From JAHJQQ01 sp963737555 (lineage in GTDB: Bacteria; Pseudomonadota; Gammaproteobacteria; Thiohalobacterales; Thiohalobacteraceae): DNA of 64,000 nucleotides. The stretch spans positions 483,087-547,086 of the forward strand of contig CAVTTB010000009.1 in NCBI GenBank assembly GCA_963737555.1, written 5' to 3'. A program made the translations under genes and the position numbers. How positions within the stretch are numbered: the first letter of the stretch is position 1; each line of letters begins with the position of its first letter. The notes under the pieces were generated by a model. The model ran no database searches and was not told the DNA's origin. It was given only the letters and a program-made list of their open reading frames with translations. This document shows positions 54,168 through 61,748 of the stretch, piece by piece.

Positions 54168-54767
54168 ATGCCCACCCCCAGTCAAACCCACGTCTTGCGT
54201 TTTATCCGCGAGCACCTCGCCCGTCACGGCCATGCCCCCAGCCTGAGCGCAATCGCGGACGGTTTGGGTTTGCGCTCCAAGGGCGTGGTGCACCGGCATG
54301 TGCAGGCGCTGGTCGAGCAGGGCTATCTCAGGGTCGAAGCGGGGCGGCATCACGGCATTACGCTCACCGATCGAGTCGCCGAGGCGGCGTTGAGTCTGCC
54401 GCTGCTTGGGCGTATCGCCGCCGGTCGGCCCATCGAGGCGATTGCCGATGAACAGACGCTCAACCTCGCCGATTTTCTGCTGGGGCCGAATCGTTATGCG
54501 CTGCGCGTGTTCGGCGATTCGATGATCGGCGCCGGCATTCTCGACGGCGATACGGTGGTGGTGGAGCAGCGCGACACCGCGCAGAACGGCGACATCGTCG
54601 TCGCCTTGATCGATCAACAAGAGGCCACACTCAAACGTTTCAAACAGCGCACGGACGGCGCCATCGAGCTGATCGCGGAGAACCCCGCGATGCCGACGAT
54701 GATCTATCCGGCGCACCGCGTGCGTATACAAGGGATTGTCACCGGCCAACTGCGCAGCTACCGCTAG
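54168..54767 (+). CDS. LexA-like repressor (S24 self-cleaving)
   Basis: SOS-type repressor of 199 residues. The winged-helix domain (MPTPSQTHVLRFIREHLARH, GHAPSLSAIADGLGLRSKGV) has KGVVHRHVQALVEQGYL as recognition region. The S24 domain has the cleavage site Ala85-Gly86 (GRIAAGRPIE), the nucleophile Ser118 (FGDSMIGAG) and the general base Lys156 (ATLKRFK), nearly at the E. coli LexA positions. Recognition residues differ from E. coli LexA, in line with the unusual operator. It is the first gene of a three-gene operon with a Y-family polymerase (9 bp later) and a small SRAP protein. It could be a second LexA dedicated to this cassette or a UmuD-like partner. Confidence 0.92.
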   Translation: MPTPSQTHVLRFIREHLARHGHAPSLSAIADGLGLRSKGVVHRHVQALVEQGYLRVEAGRHHGITLTDRVAEAALSLPLLGRIAAGRPIEAIADEQTLNLADFLLGPNRYALRVFGDSMIGAGILDGDTVVVEQRDTAQNGDIVVALIDQQEATLKRFKQRTDGAIELIAENPAMPTMIYPAHRVRIQGIVTGQLRSYR

Positions 54768-54776
54768 GGGCGCTGT

Positions 54777-56010
54777 ATGCAGACCGCGTTGTGGCCGCGC
54801 GCCATCATTCTGGTGGACATGAATGCGTTCTTCGCCTCGGTGGAGCAGCGCGATTATCCTGAACTGCAAGGTCGCCCCATCGGTATCACCAACGGTCTGA
54901 CCGGCACCTGCATCATCACCAGTTCGTACGAGGCGCGCGCCTACGGCATCAAGACCGGCATGCGCGTGCGCGAGGCCAAACAACTGTGCCCGGATTTCAT
55001 CCAGATCCCGGCGCGCCCGCACCGCTATGCGCAGGTGTCCACCGCCATCATGGAGGCGTTGACGACGATCACGCCGGACATGGAGGTGTTCTCGGTCGAC
55101 GAGGCGTTTCTGGATGTCACGCATTGCCAGCGATTTGCTCGGTACGCCGGAACAGATTGCGCAACGTGCCAAGGCGGCGGTGTACGAGGCGTCCGGCGTG
55201 TTGTGTTCGGTCGGCGTGTCCGGCGATAAGACCACCGCGAAATACGCGGCCAAGCTGCACAAGCCCGATGGCCTGACGGTGATTGCGCCGTGGGAGGCGG
55301 CGCAGCGGCTGCACACGGTTCCCGTCACGGAATTGTGCGGTATCGCCGGCGGCATCGGCCGGTATCTCGCCGAGCGCGGCGTGATCACCTGCGGCGACAT
55401 GGCCAAACTGCCCGTCAGTGAATTGGGCAAACGCTTCGGCAATATCGGTCGACGCATCTGGTTGATGGCGCAAGGTCTCGATCCGGCGCCGGTCGAGACG
55501 CGCATCGCACCGCCGAAAAGCATCGGCCACGGCAAGGTGATGCCGCCGCAGACCAAGGCGTCCGCCGTTATCCTCACCTATCTCGAACACATGAGTTTCA
55601 AAGTCGCGACGCGTCTACGCAAACATGAGTTGGTTGCGCAAACCTATTTCATCGGTCTGCGCACCGAGTTTGGCTGGCTCGGCGGCCACTACAAAACCGC
55701 CTGCGCGATGCACGACGGCGCGCCGCTGATGATCTTATGCCGACGCATGCTCGCCGAATGCTGGTCGGGGGAGGGCGTGAGTCAAGTACAAGTCACCGCG
55801 CTCGATCCACGCGGCATCGAAGGCCAGTTGGATTTTTTTGCCGATGCCGCACAAGACCCGAAACGTGCGCGCGCCAACGCCGTCATGGATGCGATCAACC
55901 GTCGCTACGGCCAATTCACACTCGCGCCCGCGCGTCTTCTGCAACGCTCCGATATGCCCGATGTGATCGCTCCCGCGTGGAAACCCAACGGCCATCGGCA
56001 GACCATTTAA
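54777..56010 (+). CDS. Y-family DNA polymerase (DinB/Pol IV-like; frameshifted)
   Basis: Translesion polymerase, about 410 residues. Catalytic Asp in AIILVDMNAFFASVEQRD (residue 14), the steric region TCIITSSYEARAYGIKTGMR, and the Asp-Glu pair in EVFSVDEAFLDVTHC (about 108-109). One extra T in the run at 55131-55133 shifts the frame; it then reads LLGTPEQIAQRAKAAVYEAS, GVSGDKTTAKYAAKLHKPDG, and a thumb helix-hairpin-helix (AGGIGRYLAERGVITCGDMA). The C-terminal little-finger follows, without an obvious clamp-binding QLxLF (ending NGHRQTI). In an operon with the LexA-like gene and a SRAP protein. Confidence 0.92.
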
Positions 56011-56012
56011 TT

Positions 56013-56420
56013 ATGTGCGGCGGTGTCTATTACAGTTTCAACGGCGCGGATATCCGGGTGTATTTCCCCAATCCGAAGGCGCAACTGCCGGTGCGAAAGA
56101 AAGACGGCGATGTGATCTTGTTGCCGTGGGGACGGCGCAAGGAACAGGCCGGCGTGCTGCCGCTCGGCGGTTGGGCAAGGCTGGATTCGATTTACGCGGG
56201 ACGCTGGGATAAGTGGTTTCCCAAGCCGGTGAAGCTGCCGATCAAGAGCTTTATGGAGAAAGACATCGAAGGCAACAGCCATTGGTACGACCTGACCAAG
56301 GGCAAATGGATTCAGGGCGTGGTGGTGCGCGAAGGCCATGAACAACGCCTCTATGTCGTCACCGTCGACCCGCAACGCGACGATGCCGTGCATGATCGCT
56401 GGCCACGGATCATGGCGTGA
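56013..56420 (+). CDS. Miniature SRAP/HMCES-like protein (SOS response-associated)
   Basis: 135 residues, against about 220 for YedK. It starts MCGG, so Cys2 becomes N-terminal after Met removal, as needed for the covalent bond with abasic sites in DNA. Later motifs agree in order: LPLGGWARLDSI (Arg56 for the NAR motif, the Asn replaced by Trp), LPIKSFMEKD (Glu82 for the catalytic Glu), VTVDPQRDDAVHDRWPRIM (His127 for the HHRMP His) and the protein ends right after. It is thus a compact SRAP with most of the catalytic set. It starts 2 bp after the polymerase stop. Likely shields abasic sites met during translesion synthesis; inferred from family and context. Confidence 0.85.
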   Translation: MCGGVYYSFNGADIRVYFPNPKAQLPVRKKDGDVILLPWGRRKEQAGVLPLGGWARLDSIYAGRWDKWFPKPVKLPIKSFMEKDIEGNSHWYDLTKGKWIQGVVVREGHEQRLYVVTVDPQRDDAVHDRWPRIMA

Positions 56421-56456
56421 TCTTCAATGAATATAATCGGAGATGCGCCTAAATCG

Positions 56457-56481
56457 AAAAGGCCCCGAATCGGGGCCTTTT
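56457..56481. terminator. Bidirectional Rho-independent terminator
   Basis: AAAAGGCCCCG-AAT-CGGGGCCTTTT: an 11-bp perfect stem with T4 on one strand and A4 on the other, placed between the SRAP gene and the convergent PEP-CTERM gene. Confidence 0.9.
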
Positions 56482-56502
56482 CAGTTGCCGAGTAGCGCCA
56501 TG

Positions 56503-57164
56503 TTATGCGCGGCGGCGCAACAGGCCGGCAACTCCCAACAGACCCGAGCCGAACAGCCACGCTGCAGCCGGGACCGGAACGGCACTTGGATAAGGTTCGC
56601 CACCACGGTAGTCGAAGTTCAAACCCATGAGGGAGAATTCATGATGCTGCCATTCGACACGTCCGAGAGAACTGAACGAAATAAGGCTGAGATTCCTGAT
56701 TCACGTCGACGGAACGCTCCCCATTGTCGGTGCCCTTCGTCGCAAGAAATCCCTGCTCGCTGCCCTGATCTGCGACATCGTAGAAACCCATTTCGTAGTA
56801 GCCATGCTCGTAGAACAGATCGCTGACCGAGAATTGCGTCAACGTCACAGGACTCGAAAAGCTAACGAACAGTTTCTCCGGGCCTTCGATTTCATCGGCT
56901 TCGTACGATGAGGGCGATGTCACACCAAACCCGTCTTTGTTGTCCCACCAGAGGACAGCGTCCTGCAAGTTGGTTGATACGGTGATTTGGACTACCACCT
57001 GCGCTGAATTGATATGACCCTTGGCCCTTCGCATCGGCGAACGACATGTCACGGAAATCCACAGAGGTCGCCTGTGCGGCGGGGACTGCGAATGCCATCC
57101 CCATCGCGAGCGCAATTGCCTGCGTGTTCCGGCTACGTCGTGTACAGCGCATTGCTTTGTTCAT
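56503..57164 (-). CDS. PEP-CTERM protein (two frameshifts)
   Basis: Exported protein, about 220 residues. Signal peptide MNKAMRCTRRSRNTQAIALA, MGMAFAVPAAQA, then SVDFRDMSFADAKGQGSYQF. A one-base change at about 57000 leads to STNLQDAVLWWDNKDGFGVT, KLFVSFSSPVTLTQFSVSDL, FYEHGYYEMGFYDVADQGSE; a second at about 56672 leads to LGRVEWQHHEFSLMGLNFDY and the anchor VPVPAAAWLFGSGLLGVAGL with LLRRRA at the end. The beta-sandwich pattern suggests a surface or extracellular-matrix protein of a discoidin-like kind. Anchor type is the same as in the other two PEP-CTERM proteins here. Function unknown. Confidence 0.82.
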
Positions 57165-57232
57165 TATCTTCTCCTCGTTATTTGCTGTGATAGAAATACT
57201 TTGTTGCGTCGATGGTTTTAGTTGAATTTAGA

Positions 57233-57739
57233 TTAAGACTGATGCAGCAGTTTCTGCGCTGAACCGTGAGCTTCGTCCATAGGGTGGTTGTCTACGTTGT
57301 CGATACCGCGTCCGTATTTGCGGTAGAGATAACTGCGTAGTGCTTTCCAGACCGCTTGTCCCTCCAGCGATTCTCCGACCAGTTCCTGCAGACGCAGGCG
57401 CAGGTAATCCGAGGGCAGTCCATGCAGCGTGAGTAGGTTGAGATCGGCTTGATCGACGCGGCTGGCGTCGTCCACACATTGCGCGTTGATCACGCGCTCC
57501 AGGTGCGTGGCGTCCATATCGAAATGCCGGACCAGCTCGGCATCGTTTTCCACGAACACGGGTAGCACCCGAAATCCGCATGCCTTTTCATCGAGCAGTG
57601 GCAGGAGCCGCGACATCGCCAGCCGGATACCAAAGCGAAAGATTTCCGAGTCACTGACATCGAGCCGGCGCGCGATCGACTTGATCTTGTCGATATCGCT
57701 GCCGCGTAGACGCACGGAGATGCAGGTGGACTTGATCAT
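57233..57739 (-). CDS. Ribbon-helix-helix-like DNA-binding protein
   Basis: 168 residues. The N terminus MIKSTCISVRLRGSDIDKIK, SIARRLDVSDSEIFRFGIRL resembles the beta-strand and two helices of RHH (Arc/MetJ-type) regulators; the rest (LPVFVENDAELVRHFDMDAT, QADLNLLTLHGLPSDYLRLR) is soluble and helical, with a short C-terminal tail rich in charged residues. It lies between a PEP-CTERM gene and the LapG-like protease gene. It may control the neighbouring secreted-protein genes; this is inference from position. Confidence 0.7.
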   Translation of the reverse strand: MIKSTCISVRLRGSDIDKIKSIARRLDVSDSEIFRFGIRLAMSRLLPLLDEKACGFRVLPVFVENDAELVRHFDMDATHLERVINAQCVDDASRVDQADLNLLTLHGLPSDYLRLRLQELVGESLEGQAVWKALRSYLYRKYGRGIDNVDNHPMDEAHGSAQKLLHQS

Positions 57740-57936
57740 GTCGGACGATTCCCTTAGTTGGTGTTGGTGTGCGCACTGTGACGATGTGGTGTGGCAGAGA
57801 TATGACTATTCGGATACAGATTTCTTACGAATGTGTCTGTGTTTGTTTCCGGTTAATGCAATCGCTGTGATGCGGATGAATGCGTTATGTCTACTTCAGA
57901 AGGTGTCATACGTCGTCGCTATCTCTTTCGGGGGGG
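57740..57936. other. Divergent promoter region
   Basis: AT-richer 197-bp gap between the RHH gene (leftward) and the protease gene (rightward). A G7 run at 57930-57936 precedes the protease start. No clear operator was identified. Confidence 0.4.
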
Positions 57937-58596
57937 ATGGCAATGGCACGGAGTTGGACATTCACACGGGTACTGATGGGGATCTGCCGCTGGGGGTTAC
58001 TGGGCTGCATGTCCGGGCTCGCCTGCGCTGTGCCCGACGCGATCGCGCAATCTCCGGAAGTGCCGGCGTCATCGCTCATGTCGGACGAGTATCGGCATGT
58101 CGAACAGGTGAATGCCTTTTTCAACCGTCTGACGCGCATTCCGGATCGGCGCCTCTGGGGGCAGGACGATTACTGGGCGGTGCCCGCCGAAGTTATGCGT
58201 GTCGGCGGTGGCGATTGCGAGGACTTGGCGGCGGCGAAATATTTTTCTCTGCGCGAGTTAGGCGTTCCCGCCGAGCGCCTGCGACTGGTGTATGCGCGTG
58301 TCTTCGATAGCGTCCGCCAGCGTATCGTGCCGCATGTGGTGCTTTGGTACCGCGCGGAGATGTCCAGGGAATGGCTGGTTCTGGACAGTCTCCGGAATGA
58401 CGTGTCGCTACGAACGCGGCGCGGCGATTTGCTGCCGTTGCTGACCTTCAATGAAACTCAGGTGGCGCGCTGGGATGTGGCCGGCGTGGAAAATTTCTTG
58501 GGGGGAGCTGAAATCCTAAAGCCGTGGACCCTCCTGTTGGCACGGCAGAGAGCCCTGGATGCGGTCGCGCTGGTGGTCTCCATTCATACTTTATGA
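57937..58596 (+). CDS. Transglutaminase-like cysteine protease (BTLCP/LapG-like)
   Basis: Exported cysteine protease of 219 residues. The signal-like N terminus (MAMARSWTFTRVLMGICRWG and LLGCMSGLACAVPDAIAQ) is followed by the domain FFNRLTRIPDRRLWGQDDYW. Catalytic residues fit: Cys94 in RVGGGDCEDLAAAKYFSLRE, His133 in VPHVVLWYRAE and Asp150 in WLVLDSLRNDV. BTLCP members such as LapG cleave giant adhesins when c-di-GMP is low, which releases cells from the surface. No lapD homologue is in the window. Here it lies with c-di-GMP riboswitch-linked genes and a large FHA adhesin, so adhesin processing is plausible. An ATG two codons later has better spacing to the G-run. Confidence 0.87.
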   Translation: MAMARSWTFTRVLMGICRWGLLGCMSGLACAVPDAIAQSPEVPASSLMSDEYRHVEQVNAFFNRLTRIPDRRLWGQDDYWAVPAEVMRVGGGDCEDLAAAKYFSLRELGVPAERLRLVYARVFDSVRQRIVPHVVLWYRAEMSREWLVLDSLRNDVSLRTRRGDLLPLLTFNETQVARWDVAGVENFLGGAEILKPWTLLLARQRALDAVALVVSIHTL

Positions 58597-58927
58597 TGCT
58601 CAAGTGGCGCATCTCTCGATAGCACGGAAATCATTGCGATCTCCTCGCGTGTCATACAAAGCGTAAACATTCACTCTGGCAATCGCTTAGTGATCGTTCA
58701 TGCACTCTGCGCATGACCTATGCGTACATGTAACTTCTCTGTAACACCAGGCCGGCAGACTGCGCCGCACATCGCACTGGATGTGTTGTCACAGCGCGCA
58801 CAAAAGATTCACCTGCGCTTCATCCAGCCGTCATAAACAACCGCGAGACTGTCGTCCGTCCGCTGACAGAGCGAAAGCGGATGCGCGCGCAGATGGATTC
58901 GTGCGAGTCGTACGCAGGTTCGCTCGG
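58597..58927. other. Long leader region upstream of the riboswitch
   Basis: No gene. It is likely to include the promoter of the riboswitch transcript; no consensus promoter was identified. A segment at 58858-58880 (CCGCTGACAGAGCGAAAGCGG) forms a small hairpin. Confidence 0.4.
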
Positions 58928-59000
58928 CAGTGCCACAGCCACACCTGTCGCGAGGCGGGGTCGGAAAGCCAACGGGTCTTTATGAGACGGCCGGGTTGCC
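58928..59000 (+). ncRNA. Probable cyclic-di-GMP-I (GEMM-I) riboswitch aptamer
   Basis: The RNA contains CACAGCCACACC, a P1b-like stem with TCGCGA loop, then GGGGTCGGAAAGCC, AACGGGTCTTTATGAGAC and GGCCGGGTTGCC. The GGAAAGCC-N-ACGGGTCT...ATG...GCCGGGTTGCC order is the conserved core of GEMM-I aptamers. The 3' strand GCCGGGTTGCC is shared with a terminator, the hallmark of a transcription-control switch. It lies 206 bp upstream of a PEP-CTERM gene. The 5' half is less like the consensus than the 3' half. GEMM-Ib (cGAMP) specificity cannot be excluded. Confidence 0.75.
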
Positions 59001-59032
59001 ACTGAACAAGTCAGGGGCAACCCGGCTTTTTT
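58990..59032 (+). terminator. Riboswitch-linked Rho-independent terminator
   Basis: GCCGGGTTGCC (58990-59000) pairs perfectly with GGCAACCCGGC (59016-59026), followed by T6 (59027-59032). The 5' arm is the last strand of the aptamer, so ligand binding and terminator folding exclude each other. Confidence 0.9.
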
Positions 59033-59205
59033 GTTGGCGCTGCCGAGCAGGGGAATGGCAGAAGCCGAGGGCGCGGCCGTGCGCGGAACGACGCCCTATT
59101 TTTCAGCAGTCTGTTGTAGCGAAAGCCGCGGTCGAGCATGTACAGCATGTGGCGGATGGCGGGAATAACCACGGAACTAACTTAAAACTTTTGAGGAGTC
59201 ACACC
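59033..59205. other. 5' untranslated region after the riboswitch
   Basis: A 173-bp stretch between the terminator and the PEP-CTERM start. It ends with GAGGAG (59193-59198), 7 bp before the ATG. A 92-codon in-frame extension upstream through the terminator is rejected. Confidence 0.5.
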
Positions 59206-60036
59206 ATGATGAAAATGAAAACCCTAGCCGCTGCGATCGCCTTCGCCGCTGCCGGTACTGCCAACGCCACTATCGATATGGCCAGTACTGGCAGCAGCTC
59301 GCTGGTGCTGTCCGTGTGGGACAACGTCGCGCAGGAATCCTATATCCGCGACATCGGCCTGAATCTGGCCGACATCACGCCCGCCATGATTACCCCGGCG
59401 GCCGGCCTGACCCTGAATTTCGCGGCTGATCCTGTGTTCAGCAGCCTGTTCGGTAACAACAACGCTGCGGATATCTACTGGAACATCACTGCCGCCGATT
59501 CGACCGGTACGGGTTCGATCACCGGCCGTCAGATCATCGGTACCGGTGCGCTGGGTGCTGACGCTTCCGGCTTCTCGGTGACCAATACGGGTGTCGCCAA
59601 CTCATCCAACTACTGGAACACGTTCTTCGCCACCGCGAACGCCCAGCCGAGCCCGGATCTCACCACCTGCACCAGCAACGCTTCTTGCTACTCCACCGAC
59701 GCGGGTGATCTGCAATACACCGGTGATGCCACGTGGGGCACGTTCTGGGGCCAGAACCTGACCGGTTGGAACAATGCCGGAACGCTGGGCCAGTCCCTGG
59801 GTTTCTATTCCTTCACCCCGAGCAGCACCAGTGGTTTCGTGCAATCGACCAAGGCCCGTTATGAAAACGCTTTCGGTCTGGCTGCTTGGACGCTGGCTGC
59901 TGACGGCTCGGTGAACTACAGCCTTGCCGGTGAACCGGTGGTGGTGCCGCAGGTTCCGGTTCCGGCTGCGGCCTGGTTGCTGGGTTCCGGTCTGCTCGGT
60001 TTGGTCGGTGTGGCGCGTCGCCGCTCTGCCAAGTAA
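59206..60036 (+). CDS. PEP-CTERM sorting-domain protein
   Basis: Exported protein of 276 residues behind the riboswitch. The signal peptide MMKMKTLAAAIAFAAAGTAN ends at ANA. The body is rich in Ser, Thr, Asn and Gly: STGSSSLVLSVWDNVAQESY, NNNAADIYWNITAADSTGTG, and SSNYWNTFFATANAQPSP; it has a Cys pair (TTCTSNASCYST) that may form a disulfide. The PEP-CTERM anchor is VPVPAAAWLLGSGLLGLVGV followed by ARRRSAK. Complete in one frame. Predicted to be sorted by an exosortase and linked with exopolysaccharide or matrix. Function unknown; the riboswitch predicts c-di-GMP control. Confidence 0.92.
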   Translation: MMKMKTLAAAIAFAAAGTANATIDMASTGSSSLVLSVWDNVAQESYIRDIGLNLADITPAMITPAAGLTLNFAADPVFSSLFGNNNAADIYWNITAADSTGTGSITGRQIIGTGALGADASGFSVTNTGVANSSNYWNTFFATANAQPSPDLTTCTSNASCYSTDAGDLQYTGDATWGTFWGQNLTGWNNAGTLGQSLGFYSFTPSSTSGFVQSTKARYENAFGLAAWTLAADGSVNYSLAGEPVVVPQVPVPAAAWLLGSGLLGLVGVARRRSAK

Positions 60037-60057
60037 GTACTTCGGCAGGTTAGAGGT

Positions 60058-60087
60058 GGATGAGGCGGCCTTGCCGCCGCCTCATCC
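60058..60087. terminator. Intercistronic hairpin between PEP-CTERM and PstS-like genes
   Basis: GGATGAGGCGGC / GCCGCCTCATCC, a perfect 12-bp stem with a 6-base loop, 21 bp after the stop. No T-run follows, so partial termination or mRNA protection between two cotranscribed genes is more likely than full termination. Confidence 0.6.
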
Positions 60088-60150
60088 TGGACTTGCCAAG
60101 GTATCAAAACGCATTCAACACGCTCGTCAAATCCATTTAGGAGTCTAGCA

Positions 60151-61641
60151 ATGAACATGAACAAAATCTCCGCCGCCGTGACTGCGGCCCTGGCCGGTCT
60201 GGTTGCCAGCACCGCCTTCGCGCTGCCTGCTTCGCAGTACAATTCCACCCCCGGCGACACGCTCGACGTGTTCATCGGCGGTGCGTCCGCGCAGGACAAC
60301 GCTCTGGAGCGCCTGTTCCGCAACGCTTGTAACGTCGGCACCCTGGACATCTTCCGCACCACCAATCAGCGCGTGATGTTCTGCACCATCAACAACGCCG
60401 GCGTGCCCGGATTCCCGGTCGCCGGTAAGAAAGTCGCGGTCCACAAGACCTCCGTCGGCGGTTCCGGTAACGGTGTGCAGCCGGTGGCCAACCAGACCAA
60501 CCTGGCCTTCCTTGATATGGCTGCCATCAAGGCCGGCACCATCACCTGCGCCGCGCCGACTGTGGTTGCAGCCGAGACCGTCGCGGGCACCACCTTCGCC
60601 GGTTATAACAACGTCAACAACTGCGGTACCGTCGGTACCCGTAACGCCGTGCCGGATGCCGGTATCTCCGACGTCGAGCCGGCCCTGTTAGGCGCCAGCG
60701 CAGCCGAAATCAGCCGTATGGATGTGGCCAGCCAGAACGCCGTGGTGTGGGGCCTGCCGGTGACCGAGGCACTGCGCAATGCGTTGCAGGAAGCGCAGGG
60801 TCTGACCGTGGGCGCCGAGGACGAGGCCAACATGCCGAGCCTGACCTACGCCCAGTTGTCCTCGATCTACAACGGTGGTATCACCGACTGGTCGCAGATC
60901 GTCAGCAGCAATGGCACCGATCTCCCCAGCGCCGTGACCACGCCGCCCAGCGACACGCAAGTGTATCTGTGCCGCCGTGTGCCGACTTCTGGTACTCAGG
61001 CTTCCTATGAAGTTCACATGCTGCGTCAGCGTTGCGCCACAGGTGTTGTCGGCATGTTGTCGGGCAATGACGGTGGTGTAGTCGGCACCGGTACGGTCAA
61101 CGAAGGTTCCGGTAGCTCCAATGTCGTGACCTGCTTGACCACCCACGACGCTGCCAACCGTTGGGCAGTCGGTACGCTGAGTTCCGAGAACGTCGAGACC
61201 AGCGTCGCCGCCAGCGTCAACGATGGCAATGTCTGGCGCACCATCAAGATGAATGGTTATGCCCCGACCCTGCTGAACGTCGCCAACGGCAAGTACGACT
61301 TCTTCACTGAGCAGTCCGTCCAGTGGCGTAACGCGACCTCCGGCAATGCGCTGGGTGGTCTGAAGTTGACTCTGATGAACGACATCAAGGTCAATGCCGG
61401 TCAACCGAGCATCATCCGTGCGCTGAACAACGGCTTCATCCACTCCTGGGGTGATGCCGGCGTGATGGCTCTGATCACCAACGGTTGGTCGCCGACCTCG
61501 CCGGTCGCCGGTACCCCGCTGACCGCGACTGCCGTCCGCAACAACCCGGTGTTGACCAGCACGCGTTCGCCGCAGGGTGCGCCGAACAACTGCCAGCCGC
61601 CTGTGACCTTCTTCCCGGTCAACGGCTCCACGGCGTTCTAA
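60151..61641 (+). CDS. PstS-like periplasmic substrate-binding protein of unknown ligand
   Basis: Exported protein of 496 residues with signal MNMNKISAAVTAALAGLVAS and cleavage after AFA. The body looks like the phosphate-binding (PBP-like) fold seen in proteins next to two-partner secretion genes: DTLDVFIGGASAQDNALERL, RVMFCTINNAGVPGFPVAGK, VHKTSVGGSGNGVQPVANQT, LTYAQLSSIYNGGITDWSQI, CRRVPTSGTQASYEVHMLRQ. It lacks ABC-transport partners here, so transport is uncertain and a structural or surface role is possible. AGGAG at 60138-60142 precedes the ATG. It lies in the same direction between the PEP-CTERM gene and the FhaC-like gene, with a terminator after it. Confidence 0.82.
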   Translation: MNMNKISAAVTAALAGLVASTAFALPASQYNSTPGDTLDVFIGGASAQDNALERLFRNACNVGTLDIFRTTNQRVMFCTINNAGVPGFPVAGKKVAVHKTSVGGSGNGVQPVANQTNLAFLDMAAIKAGTITCAAPTVVAAETVAGTTFAGYNNVNNCGTVGTRNAVPDAGISDVEPALLGASAAEISRMDVASQNAVVWGLPVTEALRNALQEAQGLTVGAEDEANMPSLTYAQLSSIYNGGITDWSQIVSSNGTDLPSAVTTPPSDTQVYLCRRVPTSGTQASYEVHMLRQRCATGVVGMLSGNDGGVVGTGTVNEGSGSSNVVTCLTTHDAANRWAVGTLSSENVETSVAASVNDGNVWRTIKMNGYAPTLLNVANGKYDFFTEQSVQWRNATSGNALGGLKLTLMNDIKVNAGQPSIIRALNNGFIHSWGDAGVMALITNGWSPTSPVAGTPLTATAVRNNPVLTSTRSPQGAPNNCQPPVTFFPVNGSTAF

Positions 61642-61703
61642 GCAGTTCCTGAAGCATCGGCATGATCGAGCGGCGCAATGCCACTCGATCATGTCACCTG
61701 AAT

Positions 61704-61733
61704 CGGCTCCTTCATCCGAAGGGGCCGGTTTTT
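61704..61733 (+). terminator. Rho-independent terminator after the PstS-like gene
   Basis: CGGCTCCTTC-ATC-CGAAGGGGCCG then TTTTT at 61729-61733. A second inverted repeat CATGATCGAG / CTCGATCATG lies just before it, at about 61662-61693. Confidence 0.85.
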
Positions 61734-61748
61734 CTATTTGAACGATGT

